From Ruegeria sp. ANG-S4 (lineage in GTDB: Bacteria; Pseudomonadota; Alphaproteobacteria; Rhodobacterales; Rhodobacteraceae), in NCBI RefSeq assembly GCF_000814005.1, contig NZ_JWLK01000004.1, forward strand, positions 248,001 through 312,000: 64,000 nt of DNA. Direction: 5' to 3'. The notes beneath the pieces are model-generated. The model had not been told where the DNA came from. It was given only the letters and a program-made list of their open reading frames with translations, and made no database searches. Position 1 is the stretch's first letter, and each line of letters starts with the position of its first letter. Positions 43,550 to 53,368 of this stretch are shown here, piece by piece. A program made the position numbers and the translations under genes.

Positions 43550-44044
43550 ATGCATCGGAAATTCATTGCTTTGATTGTTGCCACGGCGGTGGCTATTACC
43601 GGGATTTCAGCGTCAAACGCGCGGGCAGCGGATGCGCGGGACATACTTGGCGGATTGGCCGCCATTGCAATCGTGGGGGCAGCGATTCACCACTATTCCA
43701 ATCAAGAGCGCAAGGATCGCGCTCAAACAGTGACCCGCGCGCCGCGTTACGAGTACCAAAAGCCAAAAAACAACGTTCGTAAAAAAGCAAAAAAGAACCA
43801 CTACAAGGCGCGGCCGCTGCCTGACCGTGTCGCCCGGTATGATCTGCCGCAGCGCTGCCTGCGCACATACAAGAACTACTCCGGATCGCGGCCACTGCTT
43901 GGACCAAGCTGCCTGAACAAATACTACAAGCATGCAGGCAAACTGCCCAACCAGTGCAAAGTTGGATTCTGGAACGGGAAACAGGTAAAACGCGCCTACG
44001 AACCCGCTTGCCTGCGAGAATACGGTTACCGCGTCGTCTATTGA
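43550..44044 (+). CDS. Secreted basic protein with four C-terminal cysteines
   Basis: Exported protein of 164 residues. The signal peptide is [20 protein letters not shown] with cleavage near NARA. A glycine- and alanine-rich hydrophobic segment ([20 protein letters not shown]) follows, then a lysine-rich stretch and a tyrosine-rich C-terminal domain with four cysteines ([38 protein letters not shown]). I do not recognise the family. AAGGA lies nine bases before the ATG at 43550. It diverges from the small secreted protein gene across 175 bases and is followed by tandem hairpins. Confidence 0.7.
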   Translation: MHRKFIALIVATAVAITGISASNARAADARDILGGLAAIAIVGAAIHHYSNQERKDRAQTVTRAPRYEYQKPKNNVRKKAKKNHYKARPLPDRVARYDLPQRCLRTYKNYSGSRPLLGPSCLNKYYKHAGKLPNQCKVGFWNGKQVKRAYEPACLREYGYRVVY

Positions 44045-44063
44045 TTGCGAATATCGAGCAGGA

Positions 44064-44120
44064 GCGACGCCATCAGAAGCGTCGCACCGGGAGGGGGTGG
44101 CTTGGGCCATCCCCTCTTTT
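44064..44120 (+). terminator. Tandem hairpins with T-run after the secreted-protein gene
   Basis: GCGACGC (44064-44070) / GCGTCGC (44079-44085) is the first stem. GAGGGGGTGG (44091-44100) / CCATCCCCTC (44107-44116) is the second, with one G-T pair and a six-base loop, followed by TTTT and further Ts. The second stem is a credible Rho-independent terminator, placed 40 bases before rnhB. Confidence 0.75.
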
Positions 44121-44160
44121 GTTCTTGCGAATTGGGACAAAACACGCTTTGCCGGACGCT

Positions 44161-44778
44161 ATGACCAAACCCAGTTTTGAGATCGAGCAGGACTTGCATT
44201 CTCGTGGCTATGTTCGAATAGCCGGAGTGGATGAGGTCGGGCGTGGTCCTTTGGCCGGTCCGGTGGTTGCCGCGGCCGTAATCTTGGACCCAGACAATAT
44301 TCCCGATGGTCTGAACGATTCCAAAAAACTGACGGCAAAGCGACGGATCGCGCTGGAAACAGCGCTGCGCGGCCAAGCCGAAATTGCAATGGCCGAAGCG
44401 TCAGTTGCGGAGATTGACGCCTTGAACATTCTTCGGGCTTCGCATCTGGCGATGGAACGCGCGGTGGCGGCGCTGACGCCGGCGCCTGATTTTCTACTGA
44501 TCGACGGTAACCTGGTTCCCAGCGGTTTGACGATCCCGTCACAGGCCGTTGTCAAAGGCGACGGGCGGTCCGTTTCGATCGCGGCGGCCTCGATCATCGC
44601 GAAAAACTGGCGCGATCAGGTGATGGTGGATTTGGCGCAACAGCATCCTGGTTATGGATGGGAAGCAAATGCGGGCTATCCGACAAAAATGCATCGCGAA
44701 GCGTTGCGAAATCTTGGTGTGACCCCACACCATAGACGTTCCTTTAAACCGGTCCACAATATCTTGTATCAAGAGTAA
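44161..44778 (+). CDS. rnhB: Ribonuclease HII
   Basis: Type 2 RNase H of 205 residues that removes ribonucleotides from RNA-DNA hybrids. The active-site motif is [19 protein letters not shown] near residues 22-40, with further acidic residues in LIDGN. Length is normal. The ATG at 44161 ([10 protein letters not shown]) is used; a longer frame upstream would run through the terminator. ccrM follows 105 bases later, a neighbourhood common in alphaproteobacteria. Confidence 0.95.
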   Translation: MTKPSFEIEQDLHSRGYVRIAGVDEVGRGPLAGPVVAAAVILDPDNIPDGLNDSKKLTAKRRIALETALRGQAEIAMAEASVAEIDALNILRASHLAMERAVAALTPAPDFLLIDGNLVPSGLTIPSQAVVKGDGRSVSIAAASIIAKNWRDQVMVDLAQQHPGYGWEANAGYPTKMHREALRNLGVTPHHRRSFKPVHNILYQE

Positions 44779-44791
44779 ATCGTAAGTCACT

Positions 44792-44830
44792 GATTCAAAA
44801 AAGAATTTGACGGCGAATCATCTTTGACTC
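44792..44830 (+). promoter_or_regulatory. Three GANTC sites upstream of ccrM
   Basis: GATTC at 44792-44796, GAATC at 44815-44819 and GACTC at 44826-44830 fall within 39 bases in the 105-base gap before ccrM. GANTC is the CcrM target. Caulobacter ccrM is also preceded by such sites, whose methylation reduces its transcription, so feedback control is likely here. Confidence 0.7.
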
Positions 44831-44874
44831 ATCCTTGTTTCAACCAAATGAGCGCAAAAGCGCCGTGGAACTGA

Positions 44875-45987
<1,113 letters not shown>

Positions 45988-46030
45988 ATACCGCCGGTGC
46001 CTGTGGCCTGACACAAGGCACTAAGCCTTG

Positions 46031-46063
46031 CCCCGCCGATTTCGGCGGGGTCTTTTGTTTTTT
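46031..46063 (+). terminator. Rho-independent terminator after ccrM
   Basis: CCCCGCCG (46031-46038) / CGGCGGGG (46043-46050) with a four-base loop, then TCTTTTGTTTTTT. It separates ccrM from the cyclase gene that starts at 46120. Confidence 0.92.
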
Positions 46064-46119
46064 GTGCAGGAATGATTGCATAGCCCTGTCCCTGACAGTC
46101 CGAATGGGAGAGCAGACCC

Positions 46120-47502
46120 ATGACCGATACTTCCGCCAGCCCGTCCCGCCTGGACCGGTTTTTCATAACGCAACCTGACAGCGTCGATCTGGACAATAAG
46201 TATACCGAAGCCGCACTTGAGCGGCACAAACGCGAAGGGCTGGAACTGGCCGTTTACGCACGTTGGATCGCCATGGGGCTGACCGGTGTGCTGTTGGTGT
46301 TTCTGAACCCGCATTGGGAAGTTCTGTGGTATCACTTCATTCTACTTCTGATCTGCGCAAATGGGTGGCTGATCCGCCGCGCAGGTCGTGTGGGCCAGTC
46401 GCGAACCGAGTTGTTGTTGATTTTTCTTGATCTTCTGATCATGACCTTGGCGATGATCGTGCCCAATCCGTTCAGCGACGATGTGCGACCGCTGGCGATG
46501 CAGTACCGGTTCGATAATTTCCAGTATTTCTTTATCATCCTGGCCGCGGGCACGATGGCGTATTCCTGGCGTACGGTTGTGGCCATAGGATCGTGGACTG
46601 CCGGAATATGGACCTTGGGCTGGATTATTGCCTGGTGGGTCGCGACGCCGATACCGGGAATCAGCGAGCGCGTGGCGGAAGCATTGCAAGGATACCCCGA
46701 CGTGGCCGAGTTGCTGGACCCCAACAGCTTTATGGTACATCAGCGCATTCAACAGGTGGTCGTTTTTGTCATGGTCGCGGTGACGTTGGGGATCTCGATG
46801 CGGCGGCTGAACCGCCTGTTGCTGAGCAACGCTGGTCTTGAGCGCGAACGCGCCAATTTGTCCCGTTATTTTTCGCCCAATGTCGTCGAGGCGCTCAGCC
46901 ACAACGACGAACCGCTGAAACAGGTTCGCAAAGAAAATGTCGCGGTCCTGTTCATTGATATTGTCGGGTTTACCCGCTTTGCGGCCGGGCGCGATCCGTA
47001 TGAAGTCATCGAGGCCCTGCGCGGGTTCCATGCGCGAATGGAGACCGAAGTGTTCCGGCATCATGGCACGCTGGACAAATATTTGGGCGACGGGTTGATG
47101 GCAACGTTCGGCACGCCCGTTCCAACACCGCTGGATGCCAGCAACGCCCTCGCCTGTGCGCGGTCGATGGTCGATGTCATAGAGCGCTGGAATCTTGATC
47201 GGCGCCGGACCGGAGAGCCCGAGGTTCGCGTAGGGATTGGCGTACATTTCGGCCCCGTCGTCCTGGGCGATATCGGTGCAAATCGGTTGGAGTTCGCGGT
47301 GATCGGAGACGCCGTAAATGTGGCTGCCAAACTCGAAGCCATGACCCGTGATCTTTCCGCCCGCATCGTTATCAGCGACGCCGTTCACAAGCAGGCTCGC
47401 CGGGAAAACCCCGCTTCGCAGCAGGATATGCAGGGCTTTGTCCGGAAATCGAACCAAGCCATACGGGGCGTCGAAGCTCCGATGGACGTCTGGGCCTATT
47501 AG
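46120..47502 (+). CDS. Membrane-bound class III adenylate cyclase
   Basis: Protein of 460 residues. About six transmembrane segments lie between residues 46 and 226, followed by a short linker helix and the cyclase catalytic domain (265-460). Metal aspartates are D280 and D324, and base-contact lysine is K320. Two positions differ from the consensus: the T of FTVIG is alanine (EFAVIGDAVN), and the transition-state arginine is lysine K404 after N400. Activity is still plausible but should be tested. GGGAG precedes the ATG. It follows the ccrM terminator and seems monocistronic. Confidence 0.88.
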   Translation: MTDTSASPSRLDRFFITQPDSVDLDNKYTEAALERHKREGLELAVYARWIAMGLTGVLLVFLNPHWEVLWYHFILLLICANGWLIRRAGRVGQSRTELLLIFLDLLIMTLAMIVPNPFSDDVRPLAMQYRFDNFQYFFIILAAGTMAYSWRTVVAIGSWTAGIWTLGWIIAWWVATPIPGISERVAEALQGYPDVAELLDPNSFMVHQRIQQVVVFVMVAVTLGISMRRLNRLLLSNAGLERERANLSRYFSPNVVEALSHNDEPLKQVRKENVAVLFIDIVGFTRFAAGRDPYEVIEALRGFHARMETEVFRHHGTLDKYLGDGLMATFGTPVPTPLDASNALACARSMVDVIERWNLDRRRTGEPEVRVGIGVHFGPVVLGDIGANRLEFAVIGDAVNVAAKLEAMTRDLSARIVISDAVHKQARRENPASQQDMQGFVRKSNQAIRGVEAPMDVWAY

Positions 47503-47562
47503 TCGGAAACGCTCCCGCCCGGCAATTGCGCATCATAGATGCACGTTGCCGGTTGGGCTGAG

Positions 47563-47580
47563 CAGCGCGCAAACGCGCTG
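47563..47580 (-). repeat. Short inverted repeat after alkB
   Basis: CAGCGCG (47563-47569) and CGCGCTG (47574-47580) with loop CAAA, three bases beyond the alkB stop. There is no T-run, so a terminator role is uncertain. Confidence 0.4.
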
Positions 47581-47583
47581 CGG

Positions 47584-48720
47584 TCAGGTGGGTGGATAAG
47601 GGTTTTGCGCCTTGTTGTAGGGCTGCCAATTTGTGATTTCAGGGTAATACTGACGCCGCCAGGCGCGTACTCTTGGGTTCATGACCCGCCGCCACAAGGG
47701 CGGCATCATCGCTGCCACGGTCATAACTGGATACCCGTAAGGCAATTGCGGTGCCGCATCCTGACTATGGTGTTGCAACAAAGGGAAGCGGCGGCTTGGC
47801 TTGTAGTGGTGATCCGAGTGACGTTGCAGGTTGATCAGCAACCAGTTTGAGGCTTTCTGGGATGAATTCCAGGAGTGGCGCGGTCGAACGTGTTCGTATT
47901 TTCCGTTGCCCAGGTGTTTGCGGGTCAGACCATAGTGTTCGACATAGTTGACCAGTTCCAACTGCCAGATCGCGATACCGGCCTGAAGCAAGAACAGACC
48001 CATCCCGGCCCAGCCGCCGACCACAAAGGCAAGTAAAAGCATCGCGCCTTGCAACATCCAATAACGCCAGAACGGGTTGGATCGGTCTGTCCACGGCAAG
48101 TCCTTCCGCGCGAGTTTGTCGCGTTCTGCACGAAAGGCAGAAACGAGGCTCTGTTTAAGCACACGAGGATAAAACCGATGGAAGCCTTCGTTGTAGCGCG
48201 CGGTCACTGGATCACGCGGCGTACCGACATATCGGTGATGGACCAAAAGGTGTTCGGACCGGAAATGCGAATACAGCACCATTGCAAGCAGGATGTCGGC
48301 CAACCAACGCTCGCCACGACCTTTTTGATGCATCAACTCGTGGCTGTAGTTGATCCCGATGGTGCCAGAAATCACGCCCATCCCGAAGAAGACGCCAATC
48401 TTTTCAAGCGTGCTCAACGTGCCCGAGTGGGTCACATACCAGATCAGCCCGTAAAGTGTCAGAAACTGGAACGGCGCCCAGGCGTTCGTCAGCAAGATGT
48501 ACCAACGCAACGGCCCGTCTGGTGTTTCGGTATCGGCGTTTTCCAGATTCAGACCCACAAAATGGTCCAGTACAGCGTAAGCCCACCATGTCGAAACGGG
48601 CACCAACAGAATCCACACGCCGCCAGAGAATGCTGAAATCCAAATCAACGGGATCAGAAGGAATGACGCCCAAAACGGCAGGGCAGTTTGCCAACGGGAC
48701 AAGGTTTCCGACGCGATCAT
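47584..48720 (-). CDS. alkB: Alkane 1-monooxygenase
   Basis: Membrane non-haem diiron hydroxylase of 378 residues that converts alkanes to 1-alkanols using a rubredoxin partner. Histidine boxes are HELMHQK (127-133), EHLLVHHRYVGTP (156-168) and LQRHSDHH (298-305), with NYVEHYGL at 258-265. All metal ligands are present, and hydrophobic segments surround them. No rubredoxin or alkane regulator gene is nearby. It starts 58 bases after the mutY stop on the same strand and could be cotranscribed. Confidence 0.94.
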   Translation of the reverse strand: MIASETLSRWQTALPFWASFLLIPLIWISAFSGGVWILLVPVSTWWAYAVLDHFVGLNLENADTETPDGPLRWYILLTNAWAPFQFLTLYGLIWYVTHSGTLSTLEKIGVFFGMGVISGTIGINYSHELMHQKGRGERWLADILLAMVLYSHFRSEHLLVHHRYVGTPRDPVTARYNEGFHRFYPRVLKQSLVSAFRAERDKLARKDLPWTDRSNPFWRYWMLQGAMLLLAFVVGGWAGMGLFLLQAGIAIWQLELVNYVEHYGLTRKHLGNGKYEHVRPRHSWNSSQKASNWLLINLQRHSDHHYKPSRRFPLLQHHSQDAAPQLPYGYPVMTVAAMMPPLWRRVMNPRVRAWRRQYYPEITNWQPYNKAQNPYPPT

Positions 48721-48778
48721 CTGGATGCTTCAAACCTTTTGTGGGCAGTGGGCCTGCCCTGTTGCGTTGATTGGCGCG

Positions 48779-49834
48779 CTAGCGCCCACGCCAAAGATCG
48801 TGGGCCTTGCGCATCACTGTAGGCAAATCTTTTGGCCGAAAGTCATGTTTGTCCAGAACGATCAGCCCATCCAGGTTGATTCCGTTGGGTAACGAGGCTG
48901 TCCAAACCCGCAGAACAAGGTGAAAATGCGTAAAGGTGTGGCGCACTTCGCCCTGCAACGCCGTCCAATCCGCGTCGAAAGGCGGGCATGGTATCGGGGC
49001 ATCCGACCACTCCGAGCCTGGCCAACCAAGCATGCCGCCCAAAAGACCCTTGTCCGGTCGGCGTTCCAGCACCAACGCGCCATCCTCGCGGCGTGCGATG
49101 TAGATGTGTCCATGTCGGACAGGTTTCGGCTTTTTCGGCGTCTTTTTGGGCAGCTCCGCCTGCGTGCCGACGGCCCGTGCCAGACAAGGCGCACGCAATG
49201 GGCAAATACCGCAGGCAGGGGACTTCGGCGTGCAAATTGTTGCGCCCAAATCCATCACGGCCTGCGCATAGTCTCCGGGCCGCCTGGTTGGCGTCAGCGA
49301 CGCAGCTTTTTCTTTGAGGATGGGTTTTGACCCGGGCAAAGGATCGTGAATGTCGAAAAGGCGGGCCATCACCCGTTCTACGTTGCCATCCAGAACCGTT
49401 TCGGGCTGGTTAAACGCAATCGCGGCAATTGCGGCGGCGGTATAAGGGCCGATGCCCGGTAGTTCCAGCAGGGCATCATAAGTATCAGGGAACCTGCCCG
49501 CGTTTTCGTTCGCCACGACCCGCGCGCATTTCAAGAGGTTTCGGGCGCGGGCATAGTACCCCAACCCGGCCCACTCTGCCATGACATCCTCATCCTTCGC
49601 CGCGGCTAACGCGTCCACAGTGGGCCATCTGGTTGTAAAGCGCACGAAATAGTCGCGCACCGCTGCGACAGTGGTTTGCTGCAACATGACCTCGGACAAC
49701 CAGACGCGATAGGCGTCGGGAACGACGCCCGCAGCCCGGTCCGCCGGGCCTATGCGCCAAGGCATCTGGCGCGCGTGGCGGTCATACCAGTCGAGCAATT
49801 CGGCGCTCACGTCAAATTCAGCTATGTCACGCAA
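48779..49834 (-). CDS. mutY: A/G-specific adenine DNA glycosylase
   Basis: Base-excision repair enzyme of 351 residues that removes adenine opposite 8-oxoguanine. The catalytic glutamate is E48 in LSEVMLQQT, the helix-hairpin-helix is LPGIGPYTA (125-133), and the catalytic aspartate is D149 in VLDGNVERV. The iron-sulfur cysteines are C201, C208, C211 and C217 (C-x6-C-x2-C-x5-C). A NUDIX-like C-terminal domain follows. The start seems to be TTG at 49834; GTG at 49810 is an alternative. It is divergent from the DUF721 gene. Confidence 0.94.
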   Translation of the reverse strand: MRDIAEFDVSAELLDWYDRHARQMPWRIGPADRAAGVVPDAYRVWLSEVMLQQTTVAAVRDYFVRFTTRWPTVDALAAAKDEDVMAEWAGLGYYARARNLLKCARVVANENAGRFPDTYDALLELPGIGPYTAAAIAAIAFNQPETVLDGNVERVMARLFDIHDPLPGSKPILKEKAASLTPTRRPGDYAQAVMDLGATICTPKSPACGICPLRAPCLARAVGTQAELPKKTPKKPKPVRHGHIYIARREDGALVLERRPDKGLLGGMLGWPGSEWSDAPIPCPPFDADWTALQGEVRHTFTHFHLVLRVWTASLPNGINLDGLIVLDKHDFRPKDLPTVMRKAHDLWRGR

Positions 49835-49915
49835 GTTTTATCTGTCTCTCTGTCGGGTTTCGCTGGCGCCCGGGCGTCTGCCTATTACAATAGCGGCGCA
49901 GGAGTTGGATACCAG

Positions 49916-50422
49916 ATGCAACGCAGACGATCCTCGACACGCGGGTTCAAGCGCACCGCGACCTTGCTGAACGACCAGATCAGGCGCGCGGGTGAAAGCC
50001 GTGGCTTTGCGGTGTCGCGTCTGCTGACTCATTGGACCGAGATCGTGGGCCAGGACATCGCTGCGATCGCCCAACCGGTCAAGGTCGGATACGCCAAGGG
50101 CGGGTTTGGAGCCACCTTGACGGTGCTGACCACCGGTCCCCAAGCGCCGATGCTGGAAATGCAGAAGGAACAACTGAAAGAGCGCGTCAACGCCGTCTAT
50201 GGCTTCAGTGCGATCAGTCGTGTTCGTATAACCCAGACCGCTGCGACCGGATTTGCGGAAGGCCAGGCAAGTTTCGACCATAAGCCAAAACAGGCAGAAC
50301 CCGAAATAGCGCCTGAAATAGCGGCCGAAGCAGACAATGTGTCGCGTGACGTTAACGATGAAGATTTGCGCGCTGCCCTTGAACGACTGGGCCGCAACGT
50401 TTTATCCAGACAGAAACACTAA
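49916..50422 (+). CDS. DUF721 / DciA-like protein
   Basis: Protein of 168 residues. The N-terminal half carries the DUF721 core (FAVSRLLTHWTEIVGQDIAA and QLKERVNAVYG). The DUF721 family includes DciA, the predicted replicative-helicase loader operator in bacteria without DnaC. The C-terminal part is acidic and probably disordered, ending in a short basic helix. The ATG at 49916 is chosen because the frame upstream lies opposite mutY. GGAG is about 12 bases away. The DsbA-like gene follows after 13 bases. Confidence 0.82.
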   Translation: MQRRRSSTRGFKRTATLLNDQIRRAGESRGFAVSRLLTHWTEIVGQDIAAIAQPVKVGYAKGGFGATLTVLTTGPQAPMLEMQKEQLKERVNAVYGFSAISRVRITQTAATGFAEGQASFDHKPKQAEPEIAPEIAAEADNVSRDVNDEDLRAALERLGRNVLSRQKH

Positions 50423-50435
50423 GAAAGGGCTGAGA

Positions 50436-51098
50436 ATGAGCCGTATTGCAACAGTAATCTGTGCGGCCGTCGCCGTGGCCGCGGGCGGATATTGGTTGAC
50501 GACGTCCAACACCACCCCCGCCGCTCCGCTGATCAGCAGCGCCGAGGCACAAGAGGCGGACCTGGATACCTCGACCATCGTCGAAATGGTGCTTGGGGCC
50601 GAGGACGCGCCGGTCGAGATAATCGAATATGCGTCTTACACGTGTCCGCATTGTGCAAATTTCCATCAGGGGCCGTTCAAGCAGCTCAAGAAGGATTTCA
50701 TCGACACCGGAAAGGTTCGGTTCATCTATCGCGAAGTGTATTTTGATCGCTACGGTCTGTGGGCTTCGATGGTCGCGCGCTGCGCCGGGCCGGACAAGTT
50801 CTTTGGCATCTCCGATCTGATCTACGAGGGCCAACCAGAATGGACACAAGCCGGTGGCCCGACCGAGATTGTGGATGAGCTGCGCAAGATTGGTCGTCTG
50901 GCCGGTATCGACAATGACCAGCTTGAAGCCTGCCTTCAGGACGGGACCCGCGCACAGACCTTGGTCGCATGGTATCAGGAGAACGCCGAACGTGACGGCG
51001 TGCAGGCCACACCGTCCTTTGTCCTGAACGGCAAGAAGATCGAGAACCAGTCCTACGACAGCTTCAAACAGTTGATCGAGGAAGAACTGGGTTCGTGA
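50436..51098 (+). CDS. DsbA-family thioredoxin-like protein
   Basis: Periplasmic protein of 220 residues. A signal or anchor helix (residues about 5-22) is followed by a thioredoxin fold with an inserted helical domain. The redox motif is CPHC at 70-73 and the cis-proline region is QATPSFVLNG. It probably catalyses disulfide exchange; oxidase and isomerase roles cannot be separated here. The start at 50436 has AAGAAAGG upstream. It is 13 bases after the DUF721 gene, a pairing common in this group. Confidence 0.9.
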   Translation: MSRIATVICAAVAVAAGGYWLTTSNTTPAAPLISSAEAQEADLDTSTIVEMVLGAEDAPVEIIEYASYTCPHCANFHQGPFKQLKKDFIDTGKVRFIYREVYFDRYGLWASMVARCAGPDKFFGISDLIYEGQPEWTQAGGPTEIVDELRKIGRLAGIDNDQLEACLQDGTRAQTLVAWYQENAERDGVQATPSFVLNGKKIENQSYDSFKQLIEEELGS

Positions 51099-51144
51099 TC
51101 ACCCAAGTTGGTCATGCCCCCGAGGGATGGCCAACCACACCGAT

Positions 51145-52146
51145 CTATTTCGGTGATGGTGCCGACTTGAGCAGCATATTCCTGACCCGATCAGCTTCGG
51201 CAATTTGAAGCCGGACGGGCAGGGTTACGACCTTGCTACGGAATGCGGCGGGCAGGCGCACCGCGTCTTTTTCGGTCGTGACCATTTGCGCGCCCAATGC
51301 TCGGGCTTCGCTTTCAAGCCGGGTCATCAATGCGGGTGTCAACGGTTGATGGTCGTCCAAAGCCTCGGACCGTACAAGCGTCGCACCCTGCTGGCGTAGC
51401 GTCTGAAAAAACTTTTCGGGATGGCCGATCCCGGCAAACGCGACAACGGGCGTGTCGGTCCAATCCATCCCGGTTTGCAACGGGCTGACTTGCCCAACGA
51501 CATGCGGCACGGTCAACGCATTGCGCCATTTCTTGGAAAACATGTCCTGAGCTTTGGAGTCCCCCAGAGACAGGACCAAATCTGCCCGCTTCATCCCCGC
51601 CTCAACCGGCTCTCGCAGCGGCCCGGCCGGAAGGCAAAGCCCATTGCCAAACCCGCGTTTGGCATCGACCACGATGATCGAAAAATCCTTGGCGACAGAG
51701 GGATTCTGGAAACCGTCGTCCAGCACGATAACGGTTGCACCGCTGTCCACCGCTGCGCGTGCGCCCGCCGCACGATCCTTGGAAACCCAGACTTCGGCGA
51801 AGGCGGCAAGCAACAGCGGTTCGTCCCCGACTTGTGCGGCCGTGTGGCGTGACGGATCGACTTGCACCGGTCCTTCCAGTGATCCGCCGTACCCGCGCGT
51901 GACGACATGTGGGGTATGCCAGGCGTCACGAAGCTGTTCCAAAACCCAGATGGCCGTTGGCGTCTTTCCTGTACCACCGGCGTTCAGGTTGCCAATGCAA
52001 ATGACCGGAACGTCGGGTTTGAAGCCCGAAGTCGATGCGACCCTGCGCGCCGTTGCCCCAGCGTAGATCCGACCCAGCGGAGCCAGCAGTCTGGCGCGCA
52101 GGTCCAGTTGATCGGGGGCTGTGTCCCAGAAATCAGGTGCGCGCAT
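51145..52146 (-). CDS. lpxK: Tetraacyldisaccharide 4'-kinase
   Basis: Inner-membrane-associated kinase of 333 residues that phosphorylates the 4' position of the lipid A precursor. The P-loop is NAGGTGKT at 55-62, preceded by VICIGNL, and the catalytic region [15 protein letters not shown] matches the family. The ATG at 52146 (MRAPDFW) is chosen; it overlaps the end of the Kdo-transferase gene by 14 bases. This gene is last in the operon pmbA - nucleotidase - waaA - lpxK. Confidence 0.92.
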   Translation of the reverse strand: MRAPDFWDTAPDQLDLRARLLAPLGRIYAGATARRVASTSGFKPDVPVICIGNLNAGGTGKTPTAIWVLEQLRDAWHTPHVVTRGYGGSLEGPVQVDPSRHTAAQVGDEPLLLAAFAEVWVSKDRAAGARAAVDSGATVIVLDDGFQNPSVAKDFSIIVVDAKRGFGNGLCLPAGPLREPVEAGMKRADLVLSLGDSKAQDMFSKKWRNALTVPHVVGQVSPLQTGMDWTDTPVVAFAGIGHPEKFFQTLRQQGATLVRSEALDDHQPLTPALMTRLESEARALGAQMVTTEKDAVRLPAAFRSKVVTLPVRLQIAEADRVRNMLLKSAPSPK

Positions 52147-53368
52147 TCCGAGCCCTCCGCTGGTCCAGTTCATCCTGAACCATATCGGTCAGTTGGTCGA
52201 TCTGCGGTGCACCTTCAGTCACAACCTGCCATCCGGCGAGCGCCATATCAGCCGTGCGGTCCGGCGCCAGCAACGCCACGACACCATCCCCCAATTCGGT
52301 TGCGGATTTGATTTTCAACGCAGCTCCGGCCTTGTCCAACCTGTCATAGGCATCCTGATGCCGGTTGACATGCGGTCCGTGAATAACCGCCGAGCCAAGT
52401 GCCGTCGAGGTCAATGGGTCGTGCCCGCCAACGCCCCGCTCCAGCGAACTGCCCATGAAGGTCACAGCCGAGACGCGATGCCACAGCCCGAGGTCCTCGG
52501 GGTCGGACGTCAGGATAACTTGCGTTGTATCTTCGATTGGATGCCCGTCATCCCAGTTCGCGCAGCGCAGGTCCATGGCGGAGAGCCGGCGCTGCAGGGG
52601 TACGACCTCGGCTATGTCCGCCACATGCAGCACAAGTGCCAGACGCGGCAACATCCGCATGGCCTGTCGATGTGCGCTGAGGATCGAGATGAACTCTTTG
52701 TCCTGCACCCAAGCGGCCAGCCATACCGGGCGACCGGCAAGGGATTGATTGGTTTGGATCAACTCTTCTTCAGGCCAGGGCGGCGGGTTGGGGCTGATCC
52801 TCAGCGGGGGGGAAACCGTCACTTTGTGACTGGGAATGCCCAATCTCCGAATTTGCCTCGCCGTGTCCTCGGATGTTGCCAGAATTTGGCCAAAGCAATC
52901 CATCGTGTAGCGGCTGAGATCGGGAAGCCACCGACCGCTGCGCGCAGGTTTGATATCGACGCTGGCTTCGACAAGCACCATTGGAATGCCACGTTCTTCT
53001 GCACGGGTGATGATGTTTGGCATCAATCCACCGCCAACCCAGATACCCATGTCCGGGCGCCAATGATCAAGGAAGCCCCGCGCAGCCCCGGCCTGTTCGG
53101 CGGGCAGTCTGACCAGCGGTGCAATGCAATCGCCCCAATCTGACAGATCCGCTTCGGGTGGCGCCGTAAGCAGCAGCGACAATTCAGGCCTTAGGGGCAT
53201 CAACCTACGGCAGAAGTCATCGACCACACGTAATCTGGCCGGGTTTTCGATATGGACCCACAGCAGCTCGCCCTCGGGCCGGACTGTGTCCGTCGACCCG
53301 TTGCCGGATTGCACGCCCCACGACAGCACGCGATAGGCCGCAAGACTGAGAGATCGCGGCTTGCTCAT
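52133..53368 (-). CDS. Kdo-transferase-like glycosyltransferase (WaaA homologue with altered N-terminal motifs)
   Basis: GT-B glycosyltransferase of 411 residues. The C-terminal half keeps the WaaA donor-binding segment ([20 protein letters not shown] then [11 protein letters not shown]). The N-terminal half departs from classical WaaA. The stretch usually reading HAASVGE, with the catalytic glutamate, is HIENPAR here (39-45). The usual ETELWPN is GGGLMPN (112-118). The protein may be a divergent or inactive Kdo transferase, or a related transferase. It overlaps the nucleotidase stop by four bases and lpxK by 14. Confidence 0.8.
   Translation of the reverse strand: MSKPRSLSLAAYRVLSWGVQSGNGSTDTVRPEGELLWVHIENPARLRVVDDFCRRLMPLRPELSLLLTAPPEADLSDWGDCIAPLVRLPAEQAGAARGFLDHWRPDMGIWVGGGLMPNIITRAEERGIPMVLVEASVDIKPARSGRWLPDLSRYTMDCFGQILATSEDTARQIRRLGIPSHKVTVSPPLRISPNPPPWPEEELIQTNQSLAGRPVWLAAWVQDKEFISILSAHRQAMRMLPRLALVLHVADIAEVVPLQRRLSAMDLRCANWDDGHPIEDTTQVILTSDPEDLGLWHRVSAVTFMGSSLERGVGGHDPLTSTALGSAVIHGPHVNRHQDAYDRLDKAGAALKIKSATELGDGVVALLAPDRTADMALAGWQVVTEGAPQIDQLTDMVQDELDQRRARNART

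Noticed and set aside
46342..47457. 371-codon open frame on the minus strand opposite the membrane cyclase
   Set aside because: Antisense to a well-supported gene; no family resemblance.
52121..53143. 340-codon open frame on the plus strand opposite the Kdo-transferase gene
   Set aside because: No domain, and the opposite strand is part of a tightly overlapping operon.
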